Source: Strongylocentrotus purpuratus
Taxonomy: Eukaryota > Echinodermata > Echinoidea > Camarodonta > Strongylocentrotidae
Reading direction: 5' to 3'
DNA length: 64,000 nucleotides
Assembly: GCF_000002235.5 (NCBI RefSeq)
Contig: NW_022145612.1
Location: 19,978,360-20,042,359 of the forward strand
The notes beneath the pieces are model-generated. The model did not search any database. It worked only from the letters and a program-made list of their open reading frames with translations, and had not been told where the DNA came from. Below, piece by piece: positions 21,438-32,389 of the stretch. A program made the translations under genes and the position numbers. The stretch's first letter is position 1. Every line of letters begins with the position of its first letter.

Positions 21438-22918
21438 AGGCTTATAATCGCTATAGGTTGGCACGGACGCACTGTCACCTGTCTACGAAGAACCGATCAT
21501 TTTAACGAGCTCATGTACCAACAACTTTGCTAATAATCAATAGCATTCCAGGACTTCCATGACGTCACGCCATGTACTAACATGACGGTGTATCTCCTTT
21601 TCTCAGTTTAATCACCACATGGCAGCTGACAGCTTTCTGTCAAAGTCCTTGTTCTTTGTTTCCCCCCCCCCCCTCTCAGTCTTACTTCTTGTCCTAGAAA
21701 AGTCGACTACTCTTCTATCTACTTCTTCTTCATTATCCAATACCAGCCACCTCGGAGAAACTATCTGCGCATGAGCAGATACAGGTCATGTTGTACAAAA
21801 CCGTAAAACCCACCGAGATGATTAGAATGCTGGATACCTGTTTATGAAAGATGTGTAATCGTTATTCATTTATGCACCAACGGTACAAACTATGATACAC
21901 AGGAGGAAGCATTCTTTTCAAGAGGGCAAACAAAATATATTCATGAAACCACCTCTTCACTTTGGGAGTGATAATTCTAAAATGCACAAAGTGGGACGGC
22001 TTCATGTTTAAAAGATCTGTGGGTGTTTTTTTAAATTTTATTTTACATGTGATATCTCTGAAGTGGCTTATTCTTTTGTATCTTAATTCAATTTTTTTAC
22101 GGGGGTCCACTGTCCTGTCGGTTTAATTCGAGATTTACTTGCAGATTTAGGGAAGTCACAACTAGCCCTTGTCCCCCTTTTAGAATTGAATTGTATTTAT
22201 GTACAGGCCTAAATACACAAAGAAATATTGCATCACCCTAGCTCATGACCCGACTTGGCTGAGAACCCCCAACGACTTTACTCGACTCGGGATTCGAGCT
22301 CAGAAGTTTTGTGGAATAGATAGCAATTTTGTCTGATTTACATTGGGTACCGTCACCCAACCGCACTCGCTTCCGCACGTCGATTTCAACACTGCTACAT
22401 GGGCCATTATCAGTGAAACGGTTGACTGACGAGCAAGTTATCATGTATAATGGCTGAAACTCTCGATGAATTCATCCGTGTAAGCTATATGGCAGGTGGA
22501 TTAACCCTTTACTTTTGAATCGGTAATTAGTATATTTAATTATCATGACGTAGGCCTACGTCATGTATAACACTAAGGACCTAAATTTCGAAAGACTTTT
22601 GAGCTATTAAGAACAAATCAAGGATTCATCACTTCAATAAGACGTGGGAGAATCGATAATTGCTTTTTAGAATTTGGAACATTCAACCATTAACGATTAA
22701 AACGTTGTACCTATCAGGGGTCCTGTTTCCTTAGAAATATTTCCAATTGAACTCATTACAATAATTGCTGTTTAATATTTTCTCTAAATACATGAATAAA
22801 TGTTCTCCTTTTTAGTTTATATTAAACTAATAATAATGTGAATGTACATTTTATAACCTTATTTGTTTTGTTGTATTTTGCTGTAAATATGACAATATTA
22901 ATTACCTGCCAAGTGCCA
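21438..22918. other. Mostly featureless; weak tRNA-like segment
   Basis: A poly(C) run lies near 21661-21673. On the minus strand near 22285-22300, GAGCTCGAATCCCG resembles a Pol III B box, but no convincing A box or SINE core follows. Nothing else is recognised. Confidence 0.4.
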
Positions 22919-22942
22919 TGTTGTTGTTGTTGTTGTTTTTTG

Positions 22943-22973
<31 letters not shown>

Positions 22974-22985
22974 TTTTGGGGGGGG
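22919..22985. repeat. (TTG)n then (TTTTG)n microsatellite and G-run
   Basis: TTGTTG repeats are followed by about six TTTTG units, a T-run and a G-run. Confidence 0.9.
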
Positions 22986-23980
22986 TATTTTGGGGCGTTT
23001 CAAAATCTTAGGGATGGATATGGAGGGGTAAAAACGGCCCTGAAAACTGTAAGATCCATTTTCCCATATCCTCGTCAGGAATTCAGAGACTTTTGGGGAT
23101 ACCACCTTTGAAAAACATGAAACATTGTTTTTCTCTTGTGAGAAATTGTCTGACTAGTGCCTGTCTGAAGGTTTGCTAGAGGGACATCAAGAATTGTGCC
23201 CCCCTTCCATTCGAACAATCCTAGCTCCTTCTCTGTGTTTACTCGGGCACCTAAATCGGCATTTTTCAAGTCACGGCACCTTTTAAAGAATTACAAGCGA
23301 GCAAATACAGTCGACTTTTTTTAATATCCTAATGGTAGAAATGTAATAAAAAACAGCTTATAAAGATTTACAACTTTGTATGCGGCATCTTCCTGCCGAA
23401 TACATGAATACAAAATACCTATCTTCAATCAACTCGATATGAGGACATTCGGGCATCTCGTTGCCCAGATTTATCCTGTTTCTAAATATTGCGAGTGAGT
23501 GAAACGAACGAGGGTAGTATAGTAGTATAGTAATTTCGATATAAAACATAACATTATATTCGAGCACCTCCAGAAAAATAAAGCTAGACAAACAAACAAT
23601 CACTTTAGCGAATCTGAATATGAAAGATCTCTTGAACGATCATTGCGTATTGTATTACTTCGAAATGAACAGTTTTTCAAGTTTCAAATCCATAGATTTT
23701 CATTTTGTTGTTGAAATAAATGAATAAAGTCATATGCCGAAAGGGACACAATCCACGAAATCTCCCACTAGATATAACATCAAAGGTCATGCATTACTGT
23801 GATGCCCTCAAAAAGCCATTCCAAATTTTTCCTTAATATAAATGATAAATAGCAAGATAATACTAATACTGAGATGCTGTTTTTGCTCCTTAAATGTAAT
23901 ATCAAACAAGTGAGAGGTAGAAACAAGTTAGATACATGGCATGGGACGTAAATTCTGCAGGTAGAGTGTCAATATGCAAG
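22986..23980. other. No recognised feature
   Basis: Unique-looking AT-rich sequence; short tandem TAGTA near 23514-23530. No gene or TE motif. Confidence 0.6.
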
Positions 23981-24807
23981 CAGGGTTCCCACTTTAATAG
24001 CCAGGAAGGAGCCTCGAGTTGTGGCGAGCTGGCGCGAGCTTGAACTCGCGTAAACTCGCGTGAACTCGCTTAAAATTAACTAATTTTTAAATGATATTTG
24101 CATGAGTGATCTACGACGCAACATCGCCTTTCCTATGTTGGTTGTACGAGTGAACCGAGCGTGATACGAGTCACGCGAGCTCGGTATGAGTTGCGATGAC
24201 ATGTGTTCGAGTTCTAAGGAGTGATAAGAGTTTTCTACGAGTCATAATTAGGGGCGGGAAATGTATAATTTTGGCGCTCTCCAAAATGAAGATGGATGCC
24301 AGAAGCATATATCTGCACAATAATTATTATAGGCCAGCTGACGTATCATGGTGCGCTCGTCATGCTCGCCATACATTCAGCTCATGCTCATACGAAACTT
24401 GCCGTAAGTCCACGTACTCGATCTCAACTTGCGTTAATCTCGTGGGCAACTCGGCATGACTCGCAGCGCAATCGTCGTGCTCGTACTCCGCTCTTGGAAA
24501 CTTGCATATATATCACCCGCATAGGTGGCGAGTTCCTACGATTATGAAGAGTGCAGCGCGAGCTTGTTATGAGCAATGCAAGTATATTACGAGTGTAAGT
24601 GAGTTCACCTCTAGTTCCATCGAGTCAGTGAAAATTTGGAACATGTTCAAAATTTGGAACTGCTCTCGACTTCGAAGAGAGTCATGGAGAGTTGTAACGA
24701 GTTACACCGAGCCATGCCGAGTTGTCGCGAGTTATCGCGAGTTGTTGAGGCAACTCGCCACAACCCGCCATAACTCGCCAATACAACTCGGCTAAGTGGG
24801 AACCTTG
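23981..24807. mobile_element. TIR element filled with GAGTT/ACTCG motifs (hAT-like ends)
   Basis: The left end is CAGGGTTCCCACTTTAATAG and the right end, inverted, CAAGGTTCCCACTTAGCC. CAGGGTTCCC is a common hAT terminus. No 8-bp duplication could be matched, so superfamily is uncertain. Most of the 827-bp body consists of ACTCGC, GAGTTG, CGAGTT and CGAGC words at about 8-12 bp spacing, for instance GTAACGAGTTACACCGAGCC near 24696 and CTCGCCACAACCCGCC near 24763. A motif-poor centre holds GGGGCGGGAAATG and TTTGGCGCTCTCC. The 80-100 codon frames across it are by-products. Confidence 0.7.
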
Positions 24808-25243
24808 CTTTGTTGTCTGGAAGGCCATCGGGATGGAAGGATCCTAGCGTAGGGCAGTGAAAAGCCTCAAATTAAGACAACCCTGTCCAAAAGTTACTGA
24901 TATAGCCAGGTGAAATCCGGTACAAAATTAATACAAAGCAGGTGTTTTACTGTTCAGAAGATATATTCATAGATCGAGAACAAATGGCTCTATTTCGAGT
25001 CCAGGTCATGGATTAGGCGGAGATTCAGAATATTCGTTCTGAATATTTATAAAAACTAAAGAAAGTAACCCTAAAGAAATGCTCATCAATTACTATCCCC
25101 AGTGGCGTAGCAGATCGAGAACAAATGGCTCTATTTCGAGTCCAGATCCGGGATTAGACGGACATTCAGGATATTCGATCTGAATATTTATAAAAAAAAC
25201 TAAAGATAGTAACACTGGAGAAGAGCTCATCGATTTCTATCCC

Positions 25244-25581
25244 CAGTAGCGTAGCTACTCGGAGCATAAGGGACACATGCCCTCCGTGAAATTACAAAGA
25301 AGGGGAAGACAAGCTAATAGTGCGGTATGGTATGTAATCCCGTAGGATTTTTGTGCCAAAGTTGATTTTTGTTGTTGCTGTTTTGGCTTCAAAAGGGTCC
25401 CAATTGGCCAAAAATGATGGGGTTCAAATTTTCAGACCCCTCCTTCATTTCCTGGGGGTCACTATTGAGCGCCAAAATGGCTTGTATAACGCGCAATAGG
25501 GAAATTTGGTGTCTTCGGGAAAATTTGAACCCCATCAATTTCTGATAGCTTCGACCCCAATGAATTAAAAAATGCACAAAT

Positions 25582-25625
<44 letters not shown>

Positions 25626-25834
25626 ACTTTGGCACAAAAATCCTACGGGAGCTGTTTCAGTGACATACCGTACCACACTATAAAAAAGAAGATGATTTTA
25701 CCCCATCCAAACCCTCACGCCCCCACCCCAGCTCGACGGTATTGTTCTTTCGTCTTTTATTCCCCTAGTATGACCGGTTCCCCCATATGATATCAGCACC
25801 ACCCTCATAGGTGCGACCCTTAGATACGCCACTG
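25244..25834. mobile_element. hAT-like CAGTGGCGTA element in array unit 1
   Basis: It starts CAGTAGCGTAGCTACT and ends, inverted, CAGTGGCGTATCTAAGG. The flanks TCTATCCC and CCTATCCA agree at six of eight positions, as expected for a worn 8-bp duplication. Left-end copies with CAGTGGCGTCGCCACA and ACACATGCCCCC recur in units 2 and 3 at about 26652 and 27320, but no right end is seen there. Contains the MITE at 25318-25680. Confidence 0.5.
25318..25680. mobile_element. Harbinger-like MITE with TAA duplication, nested
   Basis: The ends are TAGTGCGGTATGGTATGT and, inverted, TAGTGTGGTACGGTATGT, flanked by TAA (25315-25317 and 25681-25683). Further in, TCCCGTAGGATTTTTGTGCC and CAAAGTTGATTTTT repeat in inverted orientation. 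The centre has an A~39 run at about 25583-25621. Array unit 3 (near 27388) reads GACAGCTAAAAAGAAGATG without the insert and is the empty site. A 3-bp TWA duplication fits PIF/Harbinger. Confidence 0.85.
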
Positions 25835-27986
25835 CCTATCCAAATTTACACCGTCGGTCATTATCTCCTATATTGGCAGCTTTGTTATCAATACCTTGCC
25901 AGTAATGATCAGCTTTTCGTAGAAAGCATCTAATGGTGTAGCCTGCCTTGTATTTGAAATGAAAAGGTTAAATCTGAGATGCTTTTTGCTGTACGATTTT
26001 ACCCAAGATATATTTTTTTTTATATAGTTCTTAACATACAAGCTTTAATCTTGTGTTTTATGCAACTGATCAAATCCTGGATATACTCAAGTAACTAAAG
26101 ATACTTTATCACAGTAATCTGCCAGATATACATAATATACATGAGTGAATAATTTTATCCTTTCCTGCTTCTTCTTTGTCAAGAAGTTAAATTTTTCTTT
26201 CTCCTCGCTTCCTTCGATGAGAGGTCCTTACTCATACAAGCTATACACTCTGCAGACTATGATGTTAAAATGTTGTTGACAATCTGAGAATGAAATTGGT
26301 AATACATACCACAACATCACAACAGTTCAGCAAGAGTGTACAAGGTATCCTGCTTCCTGATTATGTACAAGGTATGTAAATGAAGAGCAGGCTTTGCATA
26401 AAATGAACCTCAAATAAAGACAACCTTGTCCCAAAGTAACCTTCCGTTACTTATATAGCAAGACAAAATCCGGTGCAATACATAGCAGCTGTTTTTTTCT
26501 TTCCAGAAGATAGATAAACAGATCGAGAAAAAATGGCTCTATTTCGAGTCCAAATCCTGGATCAAATGGAGATTCAAGATGTTCGATCTGAATATTTATG
26601 AAAAAACTAAAGATAGCAACCCTAGATAAGCTGTGCTCATCAATCCCTATGTCCAGTGGCGTCGCCACAAGGGGCATAAAGGACACATGCCCCCCCCCCC
26701 CCATGAAATTACAAAAAAGGGGAAGACAGCTAATACCCCCATCGACACCCTAACACCCCCTCCCCAGCTCGACGGTATTGTTCTTTTGTCATTATTAGAA
26801 TATGCACAATTTTGCCAAACCTGTGATGTGAATTTTTCGTATAATAGATTAATGTTGTTTATGTTTTTGTTTGGTTTTCCACTTCCTTCAATGAGAGGTC
26901 CTTACTCACACAAGCTATCCACTCTGCAGTCTATGATGTTAACATGTTGTTGACAATCTGAGAATGAAATTGGTAATACAATACCGTACCACAACATCAC
27001 AGCAGTTCAGCAAGAGTGTATATCCTGCTTCCTGCTTCTGTAAAAGGTATGTAAATGAAGAGGAGACTTTGCATAATGAACCTCAAATAGTGACAACCAT
27101 GTTCCAAGGTAACCTTAAGTTACTGATAATGATATAGCAAGACAAAATCCGGTGCAAATACATAGCAGCTGTTTTTTTCTGTCCAGCAAATATATCTAAT
27201 GGCTCTATTTCGAGTCCAAATCCTGGATCAGATGGAGATTCAAGATGTTCGATCTGAATATTTATGAAAAACTAAAGATAGTAACCTTAAAGAAGTGCTT
27301 ATCAATCCCTATAATATGTCCAGTGGCGTCGCCACACGGTGCAAAAGGGACACATGCCCCCCATGAAATTACCCCAAAAATGGGATGACAGCTAAAAAGA
27401 AGATGATTTTACCCCATTGGCACTCTAACGCCCCCCCCCCCAGCTCGACGGTATTGTTCTTTCGTCATTATTAGAACATGCACAAGTTTGCAAAACCTCC
27501 TCGAAATATAACACATAATTCTCCGAATCTACATCGACTTAATTACCACTTAATTACCACACATGCCTATAATTATGTTTACATATTACTGTGATGAATT
27601 TTTCGCATAATTTTTCGCGTAAAAGCTATACACCATGCAGACTTTGATGTTAGAATATTGTTGACAATCTGAGAATGAAATTGGTAATACAATACCGTAC
27701 CACAACATCACAACAGTTCAGTGAGAGTTAACAAGGTATTTCCCATCTGAAAAGGTATCTTTCAATTGATTTTTTCCCTTTTCCGTTCAAGTAGAATTTG
27801 TGTGAAGGCTAAATTTCACTTTATTATGAATAGTTTTATCACCTTCCTACACTTTGCTCATGAACTCTCAATCTGTTGCGTATTGCAGATCCTGGTAATT
27901 GATGGCTTCTTATTAAATTAATCCTGGGTCTATTATCTCTCCTACCTTTCTTTGATTTCTCTTTAGTCTCGCTTAACGAGATACTA

Positions 27987-28456
27987 GGGACTTTTAGATT
28001 CGCACGAAGACAATGGGGATTGCTACGATCGACGTCCTTTTAATGCACTGCCTTGAATGGACATCACACGTATGAGGGCGCGTTCATGCTTGATTTTGAC
28101 GGCCAGAATCAGGCATCTGTTACGCGTTTAGTTTAAAACACGATTGCGTTCATGCTCACTTTTGTAGAATCACCGAAAAACGGCGATCACGATCGCCGAT
28201 CGTAAACTCACAAAAAGATGCGTTTACAAATAGGGTCAACGCACTGACCTCTAGTGGGTCTACATAGCATGCACACACAGGTTTGCGAATCCAGCTGAAG
28301 GCCACCCAAGGAGAATTGCCTGGAGAAGTGAGCATGAACAGTGCACCGTGGAACAGCGATTACGATGAGCGTTTACGATGAGCGTTACAAATCGCTCATT
28401 CTGCCTTCAAAATCAAGCATGAACGCGCCCTAAGTCCACGCAAATCTAAAAGTCCC
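27987..28456. mobile_element. TA-flanked MITE, copy B (GGGACTTTTAGATT ends)
   Basis: TA at 27985-27986 and 28457-28458 flanks GGGACTTTTAGATTCGC and GCAAATCTAAAAGTCCC. Same family as 15344-15884. Most of the length is the nested element at 28075-28431, so the original body was only about 110 bp. Confidence 0.85.
28075..28431. mobile_element. MITE with AGGGCGCGTTCATGC ends, nested in copy B
   Basis: TIRs AGGGCGCGTTCATGCTTGAT and its inverse are nearly perfect over about 25 bp and continue imperfectly (TTTTGACGGCCAGAAT against ATTCTGCCTTCAAAA). The 357-bp body is rich in GCGATTACGATGAGCG, CGGCGATCACGATCGCCG and related palindromic words. Flanking TGA and TAA may be a worn 3-bp duplication if the TIR starts at GGGCGCG. 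Confidence 0.85.
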
Positions 28457-29093
28457 TAATGTTGAAACTCAAAGTAACATGTAAATCTTGGCCAAGAGGC
28501 GTTGGAAAATACAGGCATGGCCCCTGGTACGTTTATCATAACCGAGGTGCTACTTCGCACGAGACTGACAATAAATTGTTCCGCTCTACAACTTTTTCCG
28601 AGGGTCGTGAGATGTTGATCTCATGGACCGTCGCTCTCCTGGGATGTCGGTCTACTGGAGTGTCTTGCCGTGAATGTATAATGATAAACATTGGTGTGAA
28701 GCTTTCTTCGGTGTTGGTGAAACTGAGCGGACTAGTCGGAATATGAAACGGAAAGCCTGTATCTAACATCTTTGGTTTTTGTGGTTGTCAACAGGAAAAG
28801 GAAACCTTCCTCTCATTAATAATATACATACGCACACCCGATAAGGACAATCACACATTAACGCAACCGCATTCGCTTACTCCCGAGTAAGCGAGCAATG
28901 AAAATATTTGAACATATATTTTGTGAAATCCAAAGTATACAAATACATGTATGATAATGATGATAATAATAATATTCTTTACAAATTTAAATTTAAATCA
29001 AATGTGCATTGGCCTGTATGATTCAATGTCATTTCGTATTCATATTTCGGCACATTTCAGGCTTTGAATGTGAGTATGAGTAAAGCCTCGGTC
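28457..29093. other. No recognised feature
   Basis: One 95-codon frame (28459-28746, plus) has no recognisable domain and no support as a gene. Confidence 0.5.
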
Positions 29094-29207
29094 ACAAATG
29101 CCATTACGAACTGATACGAACGCCGTACGAACGATATTTAGACAATGGAAATTCGGGAAGACAATGGAAAAACAGGGAGATTCGTACGAACCTTTGTGAC
29201 CGTAGCT
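29094..29207. mobile_element. 114-bp Harbinger-like MITE (TAA duplication)
   Basis: The ends are AGCCTCGGTCACAAA and, inverted, AGCTACGGTCACAAA, flanked by TAA (29091-29093 and 29208-29210). Inner arms share TACGAAC words (TACGAACGCCGTACGAACG and ATTCGTACGAACC). The terminal AGCTAC resembles that of the element at 29834. Confidence 0.8.
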
Positions 29208-29319
29208 TAATGTAAGCCATTATAAGGTTTTGATAACGCAAACAAATAACATTTCACCATCCTCTGAACACCTGTTGAATTCGGTTCCTTGCTGCTAAAA
29301 AGTTTTTTTCTCCTACAAA

Positions 29320-29595
29320 TAGTCGATGGACCACAAGGCAACGGATTCGAAGTGCTACCACAGAACTAATGTACTTTGGTAAGACATTAGTCTTCATGTT
29401 CCGCTCTCCACCAGAGTGAGGTAAGTGGGTACCTGGCAGGAAGACATTCCCAGAACGCCATACAGTGCTTATCTGGCAGCTGAGCTAAAGCCGGGTATTG
29501 ATTTTATGGCACTTGTATTTTAATAGCTAAGTAGTCAAAATTTGGAACATGTACAAAATATATGCGTTATTTAAGTGCACCTATTATTATAAAAG
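29320..29595 (+). mobile_element. tRNA-derived SINE
   Basis: B-box-like GGATTCGAAGTGC near 29342 is followed by ACTTTGGTAAGACATTAGTC, CTCTCCACC, GTGGGTACCTGGCAG, CAGTGCTTATCTGGCAGCTG and a short ATTATTAT tail near 29581. The order matches the minus-strand SINE at 48.1-48.3 kb and the one split at 4631. Diverged. Confidence 0.65.
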
Positions 29596-29833
29596 TACGC
29601 AAAAGACATGTGAAATAATGATTTATATGATCTATAACATTTATTTGATCGCCTGTTGTTTATCTTCTCTCTTGTATTATATACCGCTGTTATTGTTGTA
29701 GTGGAAATGCGGACGTCATATAGCTATATTTCCTGGCAATGGTAGACTTTTCGTGGTCATCATTTTCTCCCCAATCGCATAACTGCGTCATTGCTATATC
29801 CCCTTTCGTACGTCTCAAGAACTTCGAACCTTA

Positions 29834-30563
29834 AGCTACAGTCCCATATACGTCCCGGACCGTCCCGGACCATCCCGGACCCCATCCGGGGTGATCCGGG
29901 ATTCGGTCCGTGTTGACACCGTGTTGGCACCGGGGTGGTCCTGGATGGTCCTGGATGGTCCTGGATGGTCCTAGGCGGTCCGGCAGTCGACCCCGGATGT
30001 TTTTGACGGTCAAAAACTGCCGGGGTGGTCCGGGACGGTCCGGGACAATAGTTTGATCCGGGATGATCCGTGTAGCCACCGTGCTGGGTCCGGGGTCATC
30101 CGTAGTGGCGCCGGGGCAGTCCGTGTTGATCCGTGGCAGTCCGGGAGTGAGTTATTGACCCCGGATCACCCCGGCGCCCCTACGGATGATCCCGGACCCA
30201 GCACGGTGGCGACACGGATCACCCTGGACCAGCACCGGGGCGTTCCGGGATGATCCGTGTTGGCACCGGGATGGTCCGGTGTCATCCGTGTTGGCACCGT
30301 GTTGGCACCGGGGTGGTCCGGGACGGTCCGTGGCGGCTCCGTGCTGGGTCTGGAATGATCTATACTGCTGCCGGGGCTATGCCCGGACGGTCCGGGGCGG
30401 TCCGTAGTGGTACCGTGTTGGGTCCGGGGAGACGGTCGGCGGTTGCGATTTTCTTAAACAAAACATCCCGGACCATCCCGGATCACCCCAGACCATGGTC
30501 CGGGATGGTCCGGAGTGGTCCGTGCTCATCCGTGTTGGTCCGGCTTTATATGGGACTGGGGCT
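29834..30563. mobile_element. Harbinger-like TIR element with a GGTCCGGGA-palindrome body
   Basis: TTA flanks both sides (29831-29833 and 30564-30566). The ends are AGCTACAGTCCCATATA and, inverted, AGCCCCAGTCCCATATA. A 3-bp TTA duplication with these ends fits PIF/Harbinger. Almost the entire 730-bp interior is GC-rich and made of words such as GGTCCGGGACGGTCCG, TCCCGGACCATCCCGGACC, GTGTTGGCACCGGGGTGGTC and (CTGGATGGTC)3, in both orientations. The 60-105 codon frames within, rich in Gly/Pro/Arg/Asp, are by-products of the repeat. GC content is far above the flanks. Confidence 0.85.
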
Positions 30564-30835
30564 TTAGATCTTTTTATTTTTTCGAGTCCCACTCACTTCA
30601 ACATTTTGAGAAATAAGGTACAACACGAGTCTCGGGGATGGTCAGATAAGGAAAGCGGGACACAATTACCGAAGGACGGGACGTTCCCGTAAAATACCCA
30701 TATAAACTCTATATCTACGAAAAGTCCACCACTGTCAGAAAACATACCTACCTAATGACGTCCGTATTTCTGATTCATTTTGATTATTCTCAAATCTCAA
30801 ATCTCACCTCAATAGCTAGCTGATGGAAACAATTA

Positions 30836-31815
30836 GGCGCATTTATACTGTCAAATACCTCATTTTGAAAAGTCGCGATGTTTCGTGCACCCGGTTACAC
30901 TTGTGCTGAAACATCACCGACGGAGCTGTTCAGCGATGTTTTGGCGTGTTTCGGTTGGTAATGCGCATGTGCAGTCTTCCCGACCTTTGACCCCGGCCTG
31001 CTATAAGATTTTTAGCGCGCGCAATTTCCAGCTAGCGCTATAGCTAGCTAAATAGCGATACATCCCATGCGCATGCATGCGATATGTTTTGTTTATCTCG
31101 CGTGTAGTATTTGAGGCAAGAGTGGATAAGTTACGAAGTACGGACTTACGGCTGCTGATTCAGTTTTCCCAAATTCAATCGAAATCTAGTAGTAAAAACG
31201 ATATGGGAAGGTTAAGAAAATCATCGTTGTTAATAATTGTTAATTTCATGCTTTCACTCATTTCTCTGAAGCCCTTTTCCCCACGTTTGCAGGGACGCTT
31301 GGAAGTCTGGTGGAGGAGCTCTCCCTGCCTCCACATCGAAATCAAGAACTTCATCTCATCATCAGTCCAATGGGAATTGTTCACTTCCATATTAATTAAT
31401 CTAACAAAACACTCAAATACTACTACTAGACAGATATGGCCAGACGGGAATAACGAAGATTGAATAAAGGATGAGTTAACGGAATTGGAACAAACGGAGC
31501 TAAATGAACGGATAACACGCGCGACGATGGAAATGCTATAAATATCACACGGGAAGAACGTGGTTTAAAAGAGCGCGGGTAACAATCCGGAAGTGCCGGA
31601 AGTCACGTGCCTAACATCGCGATGTTACAACTGCGAGCGGTTATACTTGCCAAACACGCCAAAACACGCCAAAACACGCCAAAAGATCACACTTCGTTTT
31701 GGAATGTTTGGGGCTTGGCATGTCTGCCGGTAAAGCGTAGTTGCCCTTGGTAACATCGCGGCCAGGCTCCGGTTTGGCATTTTTTGGCGTGTTTGGATGA
31801 CAGTGTAACTGCCCC
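30836..31815 (-). mobile_element. ~980-bp Harbinger-like element with a Myb/SANT remnant
   Basis: The ends are GGCGCATTTATACTGTCA and, inverted, GGGGCAGTTACACTGTCA. GGCGTGTTT words occur near both ends, as does a (CCAAAACACG)3 array at about 31649-31680. A minus-strand open frame inside encodes a Myb/SANT-like segment, the kind of accessory DNA-binding protein that PIF/Harbinger transposons carry. No clear target duplication and no transposase are visible, so the copy is non-autonomous. Confidence 0.6.
31175..31390 (-). pseudogene. Myb/SANT-like (trihelix) exon remnant of a Harbinger-type element
   Basis: The 71-codon frame begins MEVNNSHWTDDEMKFLISMW, which fits the first helix of a Myb/SANT trihelix domain: W, acidic residues, then FLI..W. 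The next stretch, RPCKRGEKGFREMSESM, fits the second helix (usually R.......F..I...M). After that the match ends, perhaps at an exon boundary or because the copy is truncated. In PIF/Harbinger elements such a protein binds the terminal sequence and helps the transposase enter the nucleus; that role is family knowledge. No partner transposase lies nearby. An unrelated host gene fragment is possible but less likely given the surrounding TIRs. Confidence 0.5.
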
Positions 31816-32059
31816 TATGACTGTTTAGTGCACAGCTGTGAATGCTTGTTTCAAAATCCACCTACTTCAATCAAAAGGCGTCTCTTCTTCTTCATGAGGC
31901 GTTTTGGAAGGTTTTGAAGGTCCTATGACATTAACACGTTTTTAAGTGTGGTTGGATTATGAATGTATGAAATAGTCCTTTTGTAGTCCACATCGTTGCC
32001 CTAATGGGTACTGGATTAACTATCCTCTTTACTAGTATTTATATATTCCATGGTGTCAT

Positions 32060-32275
32060 AGTATTTCGTCATCGTATGTAGATCAATGAACAGACGTTCG
32101 TATTATACGATGAAATTGTCGGGTTTCGCGCCTTCTTCCTTGTAATACAAGTTCTTCAATTATATTTATGTTCCTACTTATAAATTGTATTGTTTGAACA
32201 GATGTCAAAAATATGTTGTCAAATTGAATGGAAGAAAATAAATGTTTATTTGAATTGAATTGAATTATCAAATGA
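32060..32275 (+). mobile_element. Possible LINE 3' end with (TTGAA)n tail
   Basis: AT-rich DNA ends in AATAAATG, TTTATTTGAATTGAATTGAA. A similar GAATTGAATTGAATTG tail is at 61233-61250. Short pentameric tails are typical of CR1/L2-type LINEs. No coding sequence is attached, so this is weak. Confidence 0.3.
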
Positions 32276-32389
32276 GCTCCAGGCGGGTGAAAGCAGCGAT
32301 GGCAAATTTCCCTTGAGCGTATAAAAACAGCCAGTCCTCTCGTAGCAGTCGATATCTCTATTATAAGGCGCCCTGGCTTTGAAGGAATT

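Larger units (their letters stand above)
24840..27760 (+). repeat. Segmental tandem array: three ~0.65-0.7-kb units (first enlarged by insertions)
   Basis: The block CCTCAAATA plus GACAACC, AAATCCGGT, ATGGCTCTATTTCGAGTCCA, TTCGATCTGAATATTTAT, CAGTGGCGT, AGCTCGACGGTATTGTTCTT, CTCTGCAGACTATGATGTTA and GACAATCTGAGAATGAAATT occurs in the same order three times, starting near 24865, 26405 and 27068. Unit 1 carries an extra ~145-bp internal duplication (about 24980-25105 and 25115-25250) plus a hAT-like right part and a MITE, so it is about twice as long. No gene is visible in the unit. Confidence 0.85.

Noticed and set aside
22270-22310. Minus-strand GAGCTCGAATCCCG as a tRNA gene B box
   Set aside because: No A box, acceptor stem or cloverleaf could be folded; kept only as a weak note.
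28459-28746. 95-codon plus-strand frame starting at the edge of a MITE
   Set aside because: No similarity to any family I recognise; the antisense frame is also open.
29831-30692. Several Gly/Pro/Asp-rich frames of 65-105 codons on both strands
   Set aside because: By-products of the GGTCCGGGA palindromic repeat; all frames are open because the repeat lacks stop words.
32318-32350. GTATAAAAACAG as a TATA box
   Set aside because: No initiator at the right distance and no downstream exon.
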